59,120 nt of DNA, taken from contig SGPL01000165.1 in the NCBI GenBank assembly GCA_004802705.1, positions 1 through 59,120 of the forward strand. Reading direction: 5' to 3'. Below are positions 50,016 to 59,120 of this stretch, piece by piece. A program made the translations under genes and the position numbers. This DNA comes from Bondarzewia mesenterica. Its lineage: Eukaryota > Basidiomycota > Agaricomycetes > Russulales > Bondarzewiaceae. The stretch's first letter is position 1, and each line of letters opens with the position of its first letter. The notes under the pieces were generated by a model. The model ran no database searches. It worked only from the letters and a program-made list of their open reading frames with translations, and had not been told where the DNA came from.

Positions 50016-50214
50016 TGTTTGTAGGCAGAGCCAGCTCNTTGTATTTCCTNGCCGACACANGTCATGCATTTAAGTTTTGCAAGTTTGATGTTGCCGGACC
50101 GGCGAGCTGACATCTGAGGCCCGGTCTTATATNATTGCTTACATCATCAATACATATAGAATGTGTCATTTAAGCGATCNGTTTCCCAATCATTTGCTGT
50201 CATTTCACAATACC

Positions 50215-53200
50215 ATGGGATCANNTAAGAGGAAGTACATACAACCCAAGGTCGTACGAGTCGTCTATCGACAGAAGCGGACCAGTCGTGGAATCAAGGA
50301 GGTCAGGATCACTGTCCCCAACCTGCCANGATGTCCTTCTTCNCCGNNGAAGGCTCCATCGGCTCCGNTACCTCTGCCAAACTATGACCNCGATGTGGAT
50401 CTCGGCGGAGTGACTGAAGATACTCCCATAAGGNGAAAACGAAAGGGCAAGGTTAGTCATCAAACCATGCCTATTGCTGAGCAAGAATTAAAGAGTTGGC
50501 AGAGTCAAAATGATTATATGCGAGACTGGCTGCCTAGAATCGNTGAATATCTGGATCACATCCTGTCAATGGAATGCCCAGAGGTNGAGAGATGTTGTGC
50601 CATTTGCAATGCTGTGGAAGGCACCTGGCNGTGCCTTGACTGTTCTGGCCGGCCGATGTTCTGCACAGCATGTTGCAGAGAGTCTCATCGGCGAACGCCT
50701 TTTCATCGGGTCGAGCAGTGGATGGGGTCCTACTTTGCACCGGCCTGGTTGCGTCAGGCTGGAGTCACAGTNCATCTCGGGCATNGTGGAGACCCATGCC
50801 CCNNNCGACATGANGCCGGCAGCAGGAAGGTCTGACTGGCCAGAAGTCATTGTCNGNGGTGAGNAGGAATGGGAGATAGAAGATGATCAGGGATTNNCTG
50901 TCCTGGATGATGGTCAACAGCCTGCTCCCAAAGTGGATACATTGGGTGCTCCCATCATGACTATCGTCGACNGATCAGGAGTGCANCAAATTGGCATTCN
51001 CCGATGTCAGTGTCGAGGCTCGCTGCCNGTGGACATCCAGCTCCTTGACATGNGCTTATACCNNGCAAGCTACAAGGATCCGAAGACTGTATTTACTTTT
51101 CAAGTCCTTGACGATTTCTTGGTGGANAATCTTGAGTGCAAGACCACGGCGATGAGCTTTTACAGTAAGCTTCACNGAGTGACCAGCAGTGCATTCCCAC
51201 ATACGGTGGTGGTGGGTCATGAGAGTTTCTGAGTGTGCCTCCCTTCCACTGATGCTTTCATTCTTCAGNACNGATATCGNGAGCTCCTCCGAGTGTCCCN
51301 ACAATNGAGGCATCTGAAGCTCANGAAGTGGCATGGGTTTNGACATCGGCCGGNGAGTACCCCTGGTCCTGGCGACTTGGCTCTATTTTGTCCGACATGT
51401 CCCCAACNGGGATTTAATTTGCCCGANGACTGGCGCAANGATGAAGAGACGTACGAAATCCTTTGACAGCTACTGAATCAACAAACTCATAGTTCTTATT
51501 GTCGGCGACAGGTGGAAATACATGAGGGGTTTTGTAATGGATGGAAACTTCTCGGCGGAGCACCTGAAGATGAGAAACCCTTGGGATGATGTGGTTCTCG
51601 CCGATGGAGCTCAGTACATGGTGGGGNATGCACTGTATAAGCAACATCTCGAAGAGGCAAAGGNGATAAAAGAGGCAAGTTTATGGACTTTTNGCCGGTC
51701 TNGCCGAGAGCTCAAGTGTCCACAGAGATCATCTTGCAACAATCATCGGGCAGTGAATCAGGCCAATGCNGACCGACATAACCTGGAGGCCACCNGCATN
51801 GGTGCCACGGCCTGCGCAAGACATGGATGCTTCTGTCCCCACTCTGTTGTGGACTTTCAGAAGGGTGAAAGGTGATTGGGCAAAGCCTCTGTCTCTGGAT
51901 CTTGCTGATCACTGGTGACAGGCAAATGAACATGGATTACTCCTTGAGTGGTGCATTCAAGACCCTTGGCGACATANCTGAAGCCCTGATTATGTATGAT
52001 GTTATGTGTCAGTATGGTGTACATCTTCGCCGACGGTTCGCCGAGAGCACCTACCTCACCATGCCAGAAGGCTTGAAGATCATNAAGGGCATTGGCGTAT
52101 GGCACATCCATGGTCACCAAGACCAGTGCTTCTGCNGATTCTACCCCGGATTTATCAAAGGCGCGGCACTGGTCGATGGCGAAATCATTGAAACACTTTG
52201 GGCACCTCTAAACCAAATCTCAGGCAGCACCCNGACCATGGCCACCTCCCATCGGTGGGAGACATTGGATGCCCATATGGCTGACTCCAATTGNAAGAAA
52301 TGGATCCGCATGAGTGAGTGAATCAATTTATTCAATTTCAGATGTAGAAAGCTGCAGATTTTCCAGTCCCATCCATTTGTAAAAAATATCTGAAGGCCAA
52401 GGTGGCCTTTGCTGACAGCCAGGAGGCATTCGCNGATCTAANGTCGGTGACAGATGCGATGCTGATCGCCGAGTGGACATTGCAGGAGGAGGCTGCCTTC
52501 GCCGGCCANGACAGCCACCCAGAANGGTTNGATATCTATGATGTTGCCAAGGCGAAGAGTGAGCAACGTCATTCAGATTCTCTTCCCTCTGTTGATCATG
52601 TTGCAGTGCCAGGGAGGGCGGCTTACCAGTTGAATCTCACNGAGTTGGAAAAGGAGAATAGACAAGACCTGCTTCGTGGCACTGCAGCCTGGCTCTCGAC
52701 AGGGCTGAAAATCCAAGAAGCACAGTATGTGTATTCTGATTGCATTCGAATTANGTGCTCAAAGTCAGACAGGATATCACTGATGGCTCGAGTTCGCCNA
52801 TTGTCTCGCCGAGCATCTGCCGAGGCCTTGTTGGAAATAGAAGACGCTCNGCGATGGCTGGAAGCCAGGATTGCCAAATTTCACCANGATGCTGTTACCT
52901 ATGTCAGCGAGATCGAAGACCCTGGAGAATGGCAGGACCTACCAGCGGATGTCCATCTTGATCCTGTTTTAGACAGCGAGGATGATGCCGGCGAACCAGA
53001 AGTGGCTCAGGATGTTGTCGGTGAGACTGTTGTCGCCGAAAAAAATGTCCCTCTCCCTCCCCTCAAACGTTTGGCCCAGCGAAGTGCATGGAAAAGGGAC
53101 TNGAACGTATGGCNAAGCAAGAACTCGAGCTCAGAAAAGGCCAGGCCAATGATGCGCTCCATCACATANGGATTGCTCTCGGCCATAAATCCTTTTTGTT

Positions 53201-53847
53201 CCGAAACTCCGTTCGACAGGCGAAGAGCCAGAGGAAGAAAACTCNGGCCTGGAATGAGGTCACTGCATTNGAAGGGAATGTCAGAGAATATGCTNGNATC
53301 TACTCAGCATGTCNACTCGCGATGCTCCATCTCGAGGCAGATGATGACATTTTAACCATGTACAAGGAGTTGNATCCAGAACACCTAAAGGCGAGCACGG
53401 CCATCTCCAACCCCANCAAGCCGGGGTACAGGAAGATGAGCTTGGCTTGGTTTTGNAATATGGATGTCGATCGAGACACTGAAGGGAATGGATGGATGGA
53501 AGAATGTAAGTTCACTGATGCCGTCGGCGATGCATTCACCGACACCTTTGTGACCACACNGGCAGACACAATACTTACTCCCCTCAGTTTACAGAGTTCA
53601 CTGGCTTCGTGCAAAGGCCCTTAGGGATAGGTGGCAGGAGCAAGTCACGTTGCTTGCCCAGGAGATGGAATGGACGGTTCATTCGTTCAAGACCAAGGCA
53701 GATACCTGGGGATCTCTCATAGAGAGTTTTGACGTCGGCGAGCATCCAGGGCATCATGCTTATGCGGCCAGGCAACAGGCAATGTGGAACAGATTTGGAC
53801 TTCAGGCCATGGACGAATTTAACAAGGCGAAATTTGGGAGACAGTAG
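50215..53847 (+). CDS. KDZ-superfamily transposase with CxC2 cysteine cluster
   Basis: A roughly 1,000-residue DDE-type transposase that should excise and insert the element. N-terminal basic region, then the CxC2 module (about 50590-50800): CCAICN, CLDCSG, FCTACCRESHRRTPFHRV, LGHxGDPCP. Then SFYSKL..VTSSAFPHT, ELLRVS..RHLKL.KWHGF, and CPTCP. Catalytic core: first Asp in FVMDGNFSAEHLK (51540), the Cys/His block ACARHGCFCPHSVVDFQKGE (about 51810-51870), second Asp in MYDVMCQYG (51998), and Glu in LVDGEIIETLWAPLN (52181 or 52190). The C-terminal helical part includes ELELRKGQANDALHHI. Introns near 51209-51268, 51450-51510, 51871-51923, 52313-52345, 52715-52760 and 53575-53600. Two frame breaks: at NNN 50803-50805 and beside the A7 run 53039-53045. 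Otherwise it appears near-intact. It ends 24 bp from the convergent small gene. Confidence 0.85.
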
Positions 53848-53870
53848 GATTTACATGTATCTACGACCGG

Positions 53871-54557
53871 CTAACGTCTATCAGAACCCCTTTCCAACCA
53901 TTCTATCTCCTTCTCCTTCTGCTGCATTTCCTGTTTTGTGATGTCCAATGCTCGCTGAGCATCGGCGAGGGCCCGATCGACTTCAGGGACAATGTCTGGA
54001 GCAGACATTATCTTTGGGTTTGTTAATACATGCACGTACGGCGACGGTGCTGAGACTCACTGGACCGACAATGTTCCGTATGATGGCCACTGTCTCTTCT
54101 GCCATATTTGGTACAGGCAGGGTCGGCGGCAGGGTTGGCAACCAAGATGCATGCACCCACCGGCGGACCGCTTGTGGGTCAAGTGTGAAGTCGGGGGTCG
54201 GGACAGGATGAGGATCTGGCAGTGGGCCGGTGGTCTCCACATACTGCCAGAAGAGTGATCCGANGATCGCTGGAGCCTGGATTGTTTTACCGGCAAGCTC
54301 GAGTCTCCCAAGGTATGTTGCAAAATTAACCTTGATGAGAGTAAGAATGGGTCAGAATGATTGTGAGATTGACTTGCCAATTGCTGTAATGCACCATTGT
54401 GCTAATGCTGCAGCGTATCGGGATCACCATTGGCAGGAAAATGAGCAATCATTTGCTGGAATTGGTGGGCATAATCATCCCAATCGGCAACAGTGTGAAC
54501 GGTGTGGATGGGAGGAAGATTCTCCATTTCATAGTCCAAGTCGAGTGTGTGCTGCAT
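53871..54557 (-). CDS. Small KDZ-region protein with C-terminal coiled coil
   Basis: Starts MQHTLDLDYEMENLPPIHTV at 54557; continues DWDDYAHQFQQMIAHFPANG. After an intron (about 54325-54402): ATYLGRLELAGKTIQAPAI, FWQYVETTGPLPDPHPVPTP, LDPQAVRRWVHASWLPTLPP and MAEETVAIIRNIVGP. After a second intron: DIVPEVDRALADAQRALDIT and KQEMQQKEKEIEWLERGSDR, a coiled coil, with stop at 53871. About 190 residues. No known domain is recognised. The frame seems intact. Its start faces the 23-bp array at 54643, which separates it from the next, divergent gene. Confidence 0.6.
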
Positions 54558-54642
54558 GAGAGCGAGATGATGAATGCGATGCAGGGGACGGAAGGGCAGA
54601 AAGACAACACTGAGATGGTCGAATCTGCCCAGTGGATGATAG

Positions 54643-54849
54643 GGCAATCGCCGAGATCATTGTATGGCAATCGCCGAGGACAGCATTTGGCAATCACCGA
54701 GAGGATGATAAGGCACTCGCCGAGACCATCTCAAGGCACTCGCCATGACCATCTCATGGCACTCACCCAGATCATCTCATGGCATCCACCGAGATCATGA
54801 TATGGCCATGGCCAAGATCATCTTTAGCAGTCACCGATTTGATCACCGG
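54643..54849. repeat. 23-bp tandem array (nine units) in a divergent promoter
   Basis: Units begin at 54643, 54666, 54689, 54712, 54735, 54758, 54781, 54804 and 54827, exactly 23 bases apart each time. The consensus begins GGCACTCGCCGAGATCATC. The core TCGCCGA is intact in three units and changed by C-to-T/G-to-A or neighbouring substitutions in the others. It fills most of the gap between two opposite starts (54557 - and 54929 +), so a regulatory or protein-binding role is plausible (inference). Confidence 0.85.
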
Positions 54850-54928
54850 CGATTGCCTGGATCAATAGCTGCCACCGGTGGAATCCAATCTTTGACATGA
54901 TGAGGCTGCTGTGATCTTGCTTTCTACC

Positions 54929-55648
54929 ATGTCCTACGGACAAGACCTGCTCTACTACATTTCCCTCCATCTTAGGGACATCGCATATCATGTTCCTCCC
55001 ATCCGGGCAGGGCTTTTAGACCAGGTGTTCTTCCTCGGTGTCAAGGCTGAAGTGGTATGTAGCTTACATCGATCAAGTCGATCGCACTGAATGTTAAGAT
55101 TGAATTTTCGGCAGGACGCGGCTTCATCAATCATTGGATATCTGAAACTGTCTGGCCGCCCGTTTGACATCCCAGTCAACATCAAAGCGGCGGCGGCATG
55201 GGTCACCGACTTTCGCGAAAATAGACATATTGCCCTTTTCGGCCTGTCCGCGTTCGCCAACATTCCCAACACAAATGTAGGGATCGACATCTATATCCCG
55301 GAGTGGTGGTTGCTCGGGTCGGTGGTGGAAGTCTTCCTGTTGCCGGCGAGATATGCGGTAGCTATCCGCAATCTGGTAAGTCATATGATATAGTTTATCG
55401 ACTCATGATCCACTGACTTTGAGAACATTTCAGCCACCGGCAGCAGCAGCTGAGGTTGCNANNACAAGTGCAGAGATGANGGCGAACTCGGCGANCNCGG
55501 CGAGNNNGGCGACCNGCCGCAGCAGGTCTACAAGAGAGGAGAGGAAGCAACTGTGGGATGAAAGTGTGGTGGCAGCTGAGCTTGCTGAAGCTAAGCTGAT
55601 GGACCATATGGTGAAACTGGANGAGAAGCTTGCTAGAAGGGCAGTGTA
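54929..55648 (+). CDS. Small KDZ-region protein, unknown function
   Basis: Starts MSYGQDLLYYISLHLRDIAY at 54929, continues GLLDQVFFLGVKAEV. After an intron (55055-55114): DAASSIIGYLKLSGRPFDIP, VTDFRENRHIALFGLSAF, GIDIYIPEWWLLGSVVEVFL, ARYAVAIRNL. After a second intron (55376-55433) come an Ala/Glu-rich segment full of N codons and REERKQLWDESVVAAELAEA, a helical, probably coiled-coil end with stop at 55646-55648. About 200 residues. I know no function. An intact frame suggests it belongs to the mobile cassette. Confidence 0.6.
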
Positions 55649-55889
55649 AATAAAAATTGTCATAATAGTATCTTATGATACCTGGTGTCCATGTCTAAAC
55701 TACTTATTGATATCACACATCCTTTAAGGAATCAAGTGTCAGTCTCTTGTATAGCTATTTGCATGACAGCTCCACAGCACTCAGAGTCATAATCATGCTC
55801 AAATTCTCTTGCTGAATAGCTGGGCAGAGGATAGTTTAGTACTAGTTTGCAGATAAATGAAAGTTGTTTTTATAGTAACCTGAGTCCAA

Positions 55890-56820
55890 CCATGTCTAAC
55901 AATGTGTGATGACCCAGCACAACAATGGTGCAAGCTGGGCCCAGCTATCCAAGGCTGTGGGCAAGGATTCACTATAATTGTGGGGTGAGCTAGGCCCACC
56001 CGTCTCAGACCATCGGCAAGCACCCACATCAAAGTGGGGTGAGCTAGGCCCACCCATCTCAGACCGTCGGCAACCCAGCATGAATTTGAATTGAGCTAGG
56101 CCCAATGTTTCAGACCGTCGGCGAGGACCCAGNGTGAATTTGGGTTGAGCTGGGCCCAACCATCTCAGCACCGTCGGTGAGGACCCAGCATGAACTTGGG
56201 TTGAGCGTGGGCCCAGCTGTCTCAGACCGTCGGCGAGGACTAACTGTAATATTGCGGTGAGCTGGGCCCAGCTGTCTCAGACCGTCGGTGATGACCCAGC
56301 ATATTGGGGTGACTTGGGCCCAGCCATGTGAGACCGTCGGCGAATACCCACCGATAAAGTGGGGTGACCTGGGCCCAGTGGTCTGAGACTGTCGGCGAGG
56401 ACTCAGCATGAATTTGGGTTGAGCTGGGCCAGCCGTGTGAGACCGTCGGCGAGGACCCACCATAAAAGCGGGGTGACCTGGGCCCAATGGTCTGAGACCA
56501 TCGGTGAGGACTTCCCATAATAGTAGGATGACCTGGGCTCAGCCGTAGCTGACGGTCAGTGGCCAGCACTAGGCCCAGCAGTCTTCATCGGTCGCCGCTG
56601 GCCGAGCATATTATTGTTGAGGTCGCCGTCGGTCGGCGGTGGTCCTGGGCCCAACCGTTGCCAACGTAGGCCTTCAGCCAGCAATGAATCAATACCCATG
56701 CTGGGCCCAACTGTTGCTGTCGGTCTGCACCAATCCTGGGCCCAACGGTATAATACTGTCGGTGATAGCTGGTTGGGCCCAGGTCCGCTGGACAGTCTCT
56801 GTCGGCGAGAATGCATGTTC
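55890..56820. repeat. ~54-bp tandem array at the right end of the KDZ region
   Basis: At least nine regular units with AGACCGTCGG-type starts near 56061, 56112, 56168, 56224, 56279, 56331, 56386, 56440 and 56495 (spacing 51-58), plus less regular units on both sides. The consensus reads GACCGTCGGCGAGGACCCAG, then CATGAATTTGGGTTGAGCTG, GGCCCAGC. Many differences between units are C/T or G/A. The distal end near 56815 (TGTTCGGCTAGTCTGTCTTA) resembles the end of the array at the left edge of the window. Long frames through it on the - strand come from the repeat and are not genes. Confidence 0.85.
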
Positions 56821-56865
56821 GGCTAGTCTGTCTTAGATGGTACCAAGGGACTGAATAATGTGAAT

Positions 56866-58857
56866 TCAAGACACGAAGGCCTTCATGGCACCTAGTATCT
56901 CTTTGGCCGTCTTAGAGGTGAGGAATGCCGCATCCACCCAGGTTGAGTGGCCATCACGCATGCCAAAGGCATAGCATTTGCCCCCAAGGGAGACGGTCAG
57001 CATCGGCCCCATCAGATCGCCATGGATCCGCTCGCCAACTTCAGTTTCGCGTTCGACCACCTCATCGAATGGGCGGTGAGTCTGCCGGCCTGCCATGCAG
57101 TCCTCGCAGATGCCGACAACCTCCCCAATTTTCACGTCCATGCCGTTAACGGCTTTTGCGGCACGCTGCGCCGCTTGCATGCCAACATGGCCGAGGCGGC
57201 GATGCCACATCGCAATGTCGACAGCTTTGCTCTGGGAGGCCGACATAGCAACTACCTCATCATGGGATCGCGTGGCAGAGAATCGCGCGCGGACAATGCA
57301 CTCAGCTGATGGCTGGTACAACTGGATTTCGTAAAGCCCAGCAGTGGAGGAGTCGCTCTCGAATAGGCGTTCACCACTGGCACCAGTGATCACGGTGCGT
57401 CCATTCTCTGTCCACACACGGCCCCCTTCTCGGTCAAATTGCCTTGTTGACAGCAGGTTCTGACCCATGTCCGGAGAATGCATCGCTTGCAAGTGGCGAG
57501 TGACCCGCTTGCCATTAATTAGGGTATCTTTTACGACGAGGCCTGTCCCTGAGATAGTGAAGCCTCTCAGTCCAGCAGCACGACCAGCCTCAGGTTTTAA
57601 AAGAGGCTCGTAGACGACAAAGTCACGCTGATCAGTAAAATAATGGTACGTAGCGCCAGAGTCACTGTATGTTTTCAGGCTAACCCCCGGTGCGCTCACA
57701 GGTCCTCCTGCGGTAAAAGCAATGTTCGGTCCTAGCGCCAGGTTCGCGCCATGATTCCCATTCTGTTCGGGAACCCGACCATGTCCGCCACTACCGCGAT
57801 CACACCTCCTACCCCACCAATCAGGGCGCTGGTGTGCGGCTTGTCCACCATCCGCCCAGCATTTTTCCGTAGCGTGGCCTAGCTTTCCACAGTGGGAACA
57901 CCGAGGTCGTTGTGCAGCAACGAGGGCAGTATTCCCTGGAATGTTAGGAGCAGGATTCGATGACAGGTTGGCACGGCGAGTGGCAGCAGTGCGGATCCGT
58001 AGCTCTTGGGATGAGAGCACGGATTCTGCTACCATCGAGTCACGACAGGTAAGCAGTGTCATCACTACTGTTCCGAGGATACCATCGACAGGGAAGGTCA
58101 TAAGGACCATTTGACAAAACTCGCTTTCAGATATCCCGGCCCCTGCACGATTCGCTGTGTTTAGCAACTCGCGCATTGTCTTAAAATGCTCGGTGACGGA
58201 GGTGCCATCTTCATACCAGGTCGTAGTCAAGCGCAAGCGCATATCTTGGACTACGATCGGGTCTTGAAGCTCAAACCGGTTGCGGAGTGACCTCCATGCA
58301 TCAGCTGCGGACCCACCAATCACCAAGCTGGTTCCAGTAATGTCAGCAACATTGAGGACTAGGTGAGCACGCGCTAGCATGTCTCGCTCAGCCCACTCAT
58401 TATTGCTTACAGCGTAGGTAACGAGTCCCGCTGGGATGGCAGGTATTGCGATAGGGAAGAACGCAGAGATAGACGTAGCAGCGGGTGCATAAGGGGATGC
58501 TTGGGCTGGTGCATGATGAGCTAGGGTTGGCGACGCCGGTAGTGGAGTTGTAGCTGGGGTAGTTGCCGGTGTCCCTGTCGCTGGCGATCCTGGTGCCGCC
58601 ACTACTACAGGTGGAGTCGCAGGTGTAGATGGTGTAGTTCCAAGCACAGCGGGATCTGTTCTGGCGGAAGGGGGAAGTATGGTGCCGAGCAAGTAAGGCT
58701 CGAGGCCTTGGACTTGGCAGACTAAATATATTCTGGCACTCCAGTCAGGCCAGTTGGCCCTAGTAAGCCTTTCGGCTTCTGGGAGGATGTAAACTCCAAG
58801 CGAGGTACTATTCGACGCCATTGCAGTTGTATTTTGATAAAAACTCTTGATATTCAC
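56866..58857 (-). mobile_element. Ty1/copia retrotransposon, truncated in integrase
   Basis: One 663-codon open frame. Gag part: MASNSTSLGVYILPEAERLT, WPDWSARIYLVCQVQGLEPY, a Pro/Thr/Ala-rich stretch and RNRFELQDPIVVQDMRLRLT. Zinc knuckle CSHCGKLGHATEKCW (57880). Protease site YSDSGATYHYFTDQRDF (57650). GAG-pre-integrase zinc module HRRLGHVGMQAAQRA...CEDCMAGRQTHRPF (57200-57080). Only the start of the integrase core is left (GDLMGPMLTV...). The frame ends at a stop after MKAFVS, and reverse transcriptase and RNase H are missing where the tandem array begins. Gag-pol up to that point has no stop or frame break, so the truncation may be fairly recent. Confidence 0.9.
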
Positions 58858-59120
58858 GAGCGAGTCGAGGCTCGGTCAGGTTGGACTTGTAGGATAACTG
58901 AGTGATGCTTCGTTCTGATAATCTAGATTCAATAGCGCTTCGCAGGGCCCATAACCTTCTGTGAAGTGAGATCTAGAACGGGAGCGAACAAGCAGGAAGA
59001 CTCAGTCGTCCGTCCAGTACAAGGGAAACGACTGTATTGAAATATACCTAGAACGGGAGCGAACAAGCAGGAAGACTACCAGGTCATAAGCTAAAGTAAT
59101 CACAGTAAGAATAACTAACG
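58858..59120 (-). other. Leader/LTR-proximal part of the copia element
   Basis: On the - strand this lies just upstream of gag, so it should hold the leader, primer-binding site and part of the 5' LTR. I could not identify an LTR end or a tRNA primer match with confidence; the window ends before a full LTR can be delimited. Confidence 0.5.
58973..59077. repeat. 30-bp direct repeat, two exact copies 75 bp apart
   Basis: CTAGAACGGGAGCGAACAAG plus CAGGAAGACT occurs at 58973-59002 and again at 59048-59077. Upstream of gag on the - strand, such duplications are common in LTR promoter regions; the role here is inferred from position. Confidence 0.85.

Larger units (their letters stand above)
42721..56820. 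mobile_element. Composite KDZ transposon region carrying a TET/JBP gene
   Basis: About 14 kb holding, in order: Zn-cluster/coiled-coil ORF (+), accessory gene (-), TET/JBP dioxygenase (+), KDZ transposase (+), small gene (-), 23-bp array, small gene (+) and a ~54-bp array. All Ns of the window (44007-56133) lie here, and composition and repeated TCGCCGA words differ from the host genes. The left edge is set by the end of the helicase Asp run; the right edge by the start of truncated copia sequence. I could not find terminal inverted repeats or a target duplication, so the true ends, and whether this is one element or nested ones, remain open. KDZ transposons with TET/JBP genes are known from basidiomycetes (work of Iyer, Aravind and colleagues). 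Confidence 0.75.

Noticed and set aside
42721..56820. Terminal inverted repeats and target duplication of the KDZ element
   Set aside because: I compared the two edges by eye and found no convincing inverted match, so I do not claim ends.
56110..56869. Long - strand frames with repeated PRRxSETAGP-like peptides
   Set aside because: Produced by a ~54-bp repeat whose length is not a fixed multiple of three; units change frame, so there is no selection for a protein.
58858..59120. Complete LTR of the copia element
   Set aside because: Only duplicated 30-bp blocks are seen; no TG...CA ends or convincing primer-binding site could be fixed within the window.
1..59120. tRNA or rRNA genes
   Set aside because: I looked for B-box-like and conserved rRNA segments and saw none that could be folded or placed with confidence.

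Overview
The window is nuclear DNA of a basidiomycete fungus, most likely an Agaricomycete. Genes are split by many introns of about 40-65 bases with GT..AG ends. Host genes are conserved eukaryotic ones (COG7, a HEATR5/LAA1-type protein, a VHS protein, an SF1 helicase). The transposon family and a LISK-type kinase with a C-terminal C1 domain are typical of Agaricomycetes. The species cannot be told from the sequence.

Layout. 1-3.4 kb: a decayed ~95-base tandem array, then AT-rich DNA without a gene. 3.4-42.7 kb: ordinary host genes on both strands. In order these are a TKL/LISK kinase (-), an NCS1 nucleobase permease (+), a multipass membrane protein (-), a mitochondrial two-hotdog acyl-CoA thioesterase (+), a ~2,000-residue HEATR5/LAA1 homologue (+), COG7 (+), a two-RRM protein with a Gly/Met-rich tail (-), a VHS protein (+), a NagZ-like GH3 enzyme (-), a small secreted Cys-containing protein (+) and an SF1 helicase (+). 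Three of these (HEATR5/LAA1, COG7, VHS) belong to Golgi/endosome traffic. A 409-bp Tc1/mariner-type MITE lies between the VHS and GH3 genes.

42.7-56.8 kb is the remarkable part: a composite KDZ (Kyakuja-Dileera-Zisupton) DNA transposon region. It holds a CxC2-type KDZ transposase with a TET/JBP 2-oxoglutarate dioxygenase immediately upstream on the same strand, plus four accessory genes and several tandem arrays. The TET/JBP gene can be spliced into a clean 390-residue frame with its HxD...H...R residues visible. KDZ/TET association in basidiomycetes is already published, so the novelty is in the details. Ambiguous bases (N) occur only in this region and fall almost entirely on CpG positions. 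A TCGCCGA/TCGGCGA heptamer recurs in coding sequence, in a perfectly phased 23-bp array in a divergent promoter and in the right-end array. The array at the left edge of the window looks like the end of a second, older relative.

56.9-59.1 kb: a Ty1/copia element (- strand) with gag, zinc knuckle, protease and GAG-pre-integrase motifs, cut off at the start of the integrase core where it meets the KDZ-region array.

Several genes show one-base frame breaks beside A7/A8 runs, which suggests consensus errors rather than dead genes. Exon coordinates for most genes are outer limits worked out by eye; only the TET/JBP exons were checked for phase base by base.
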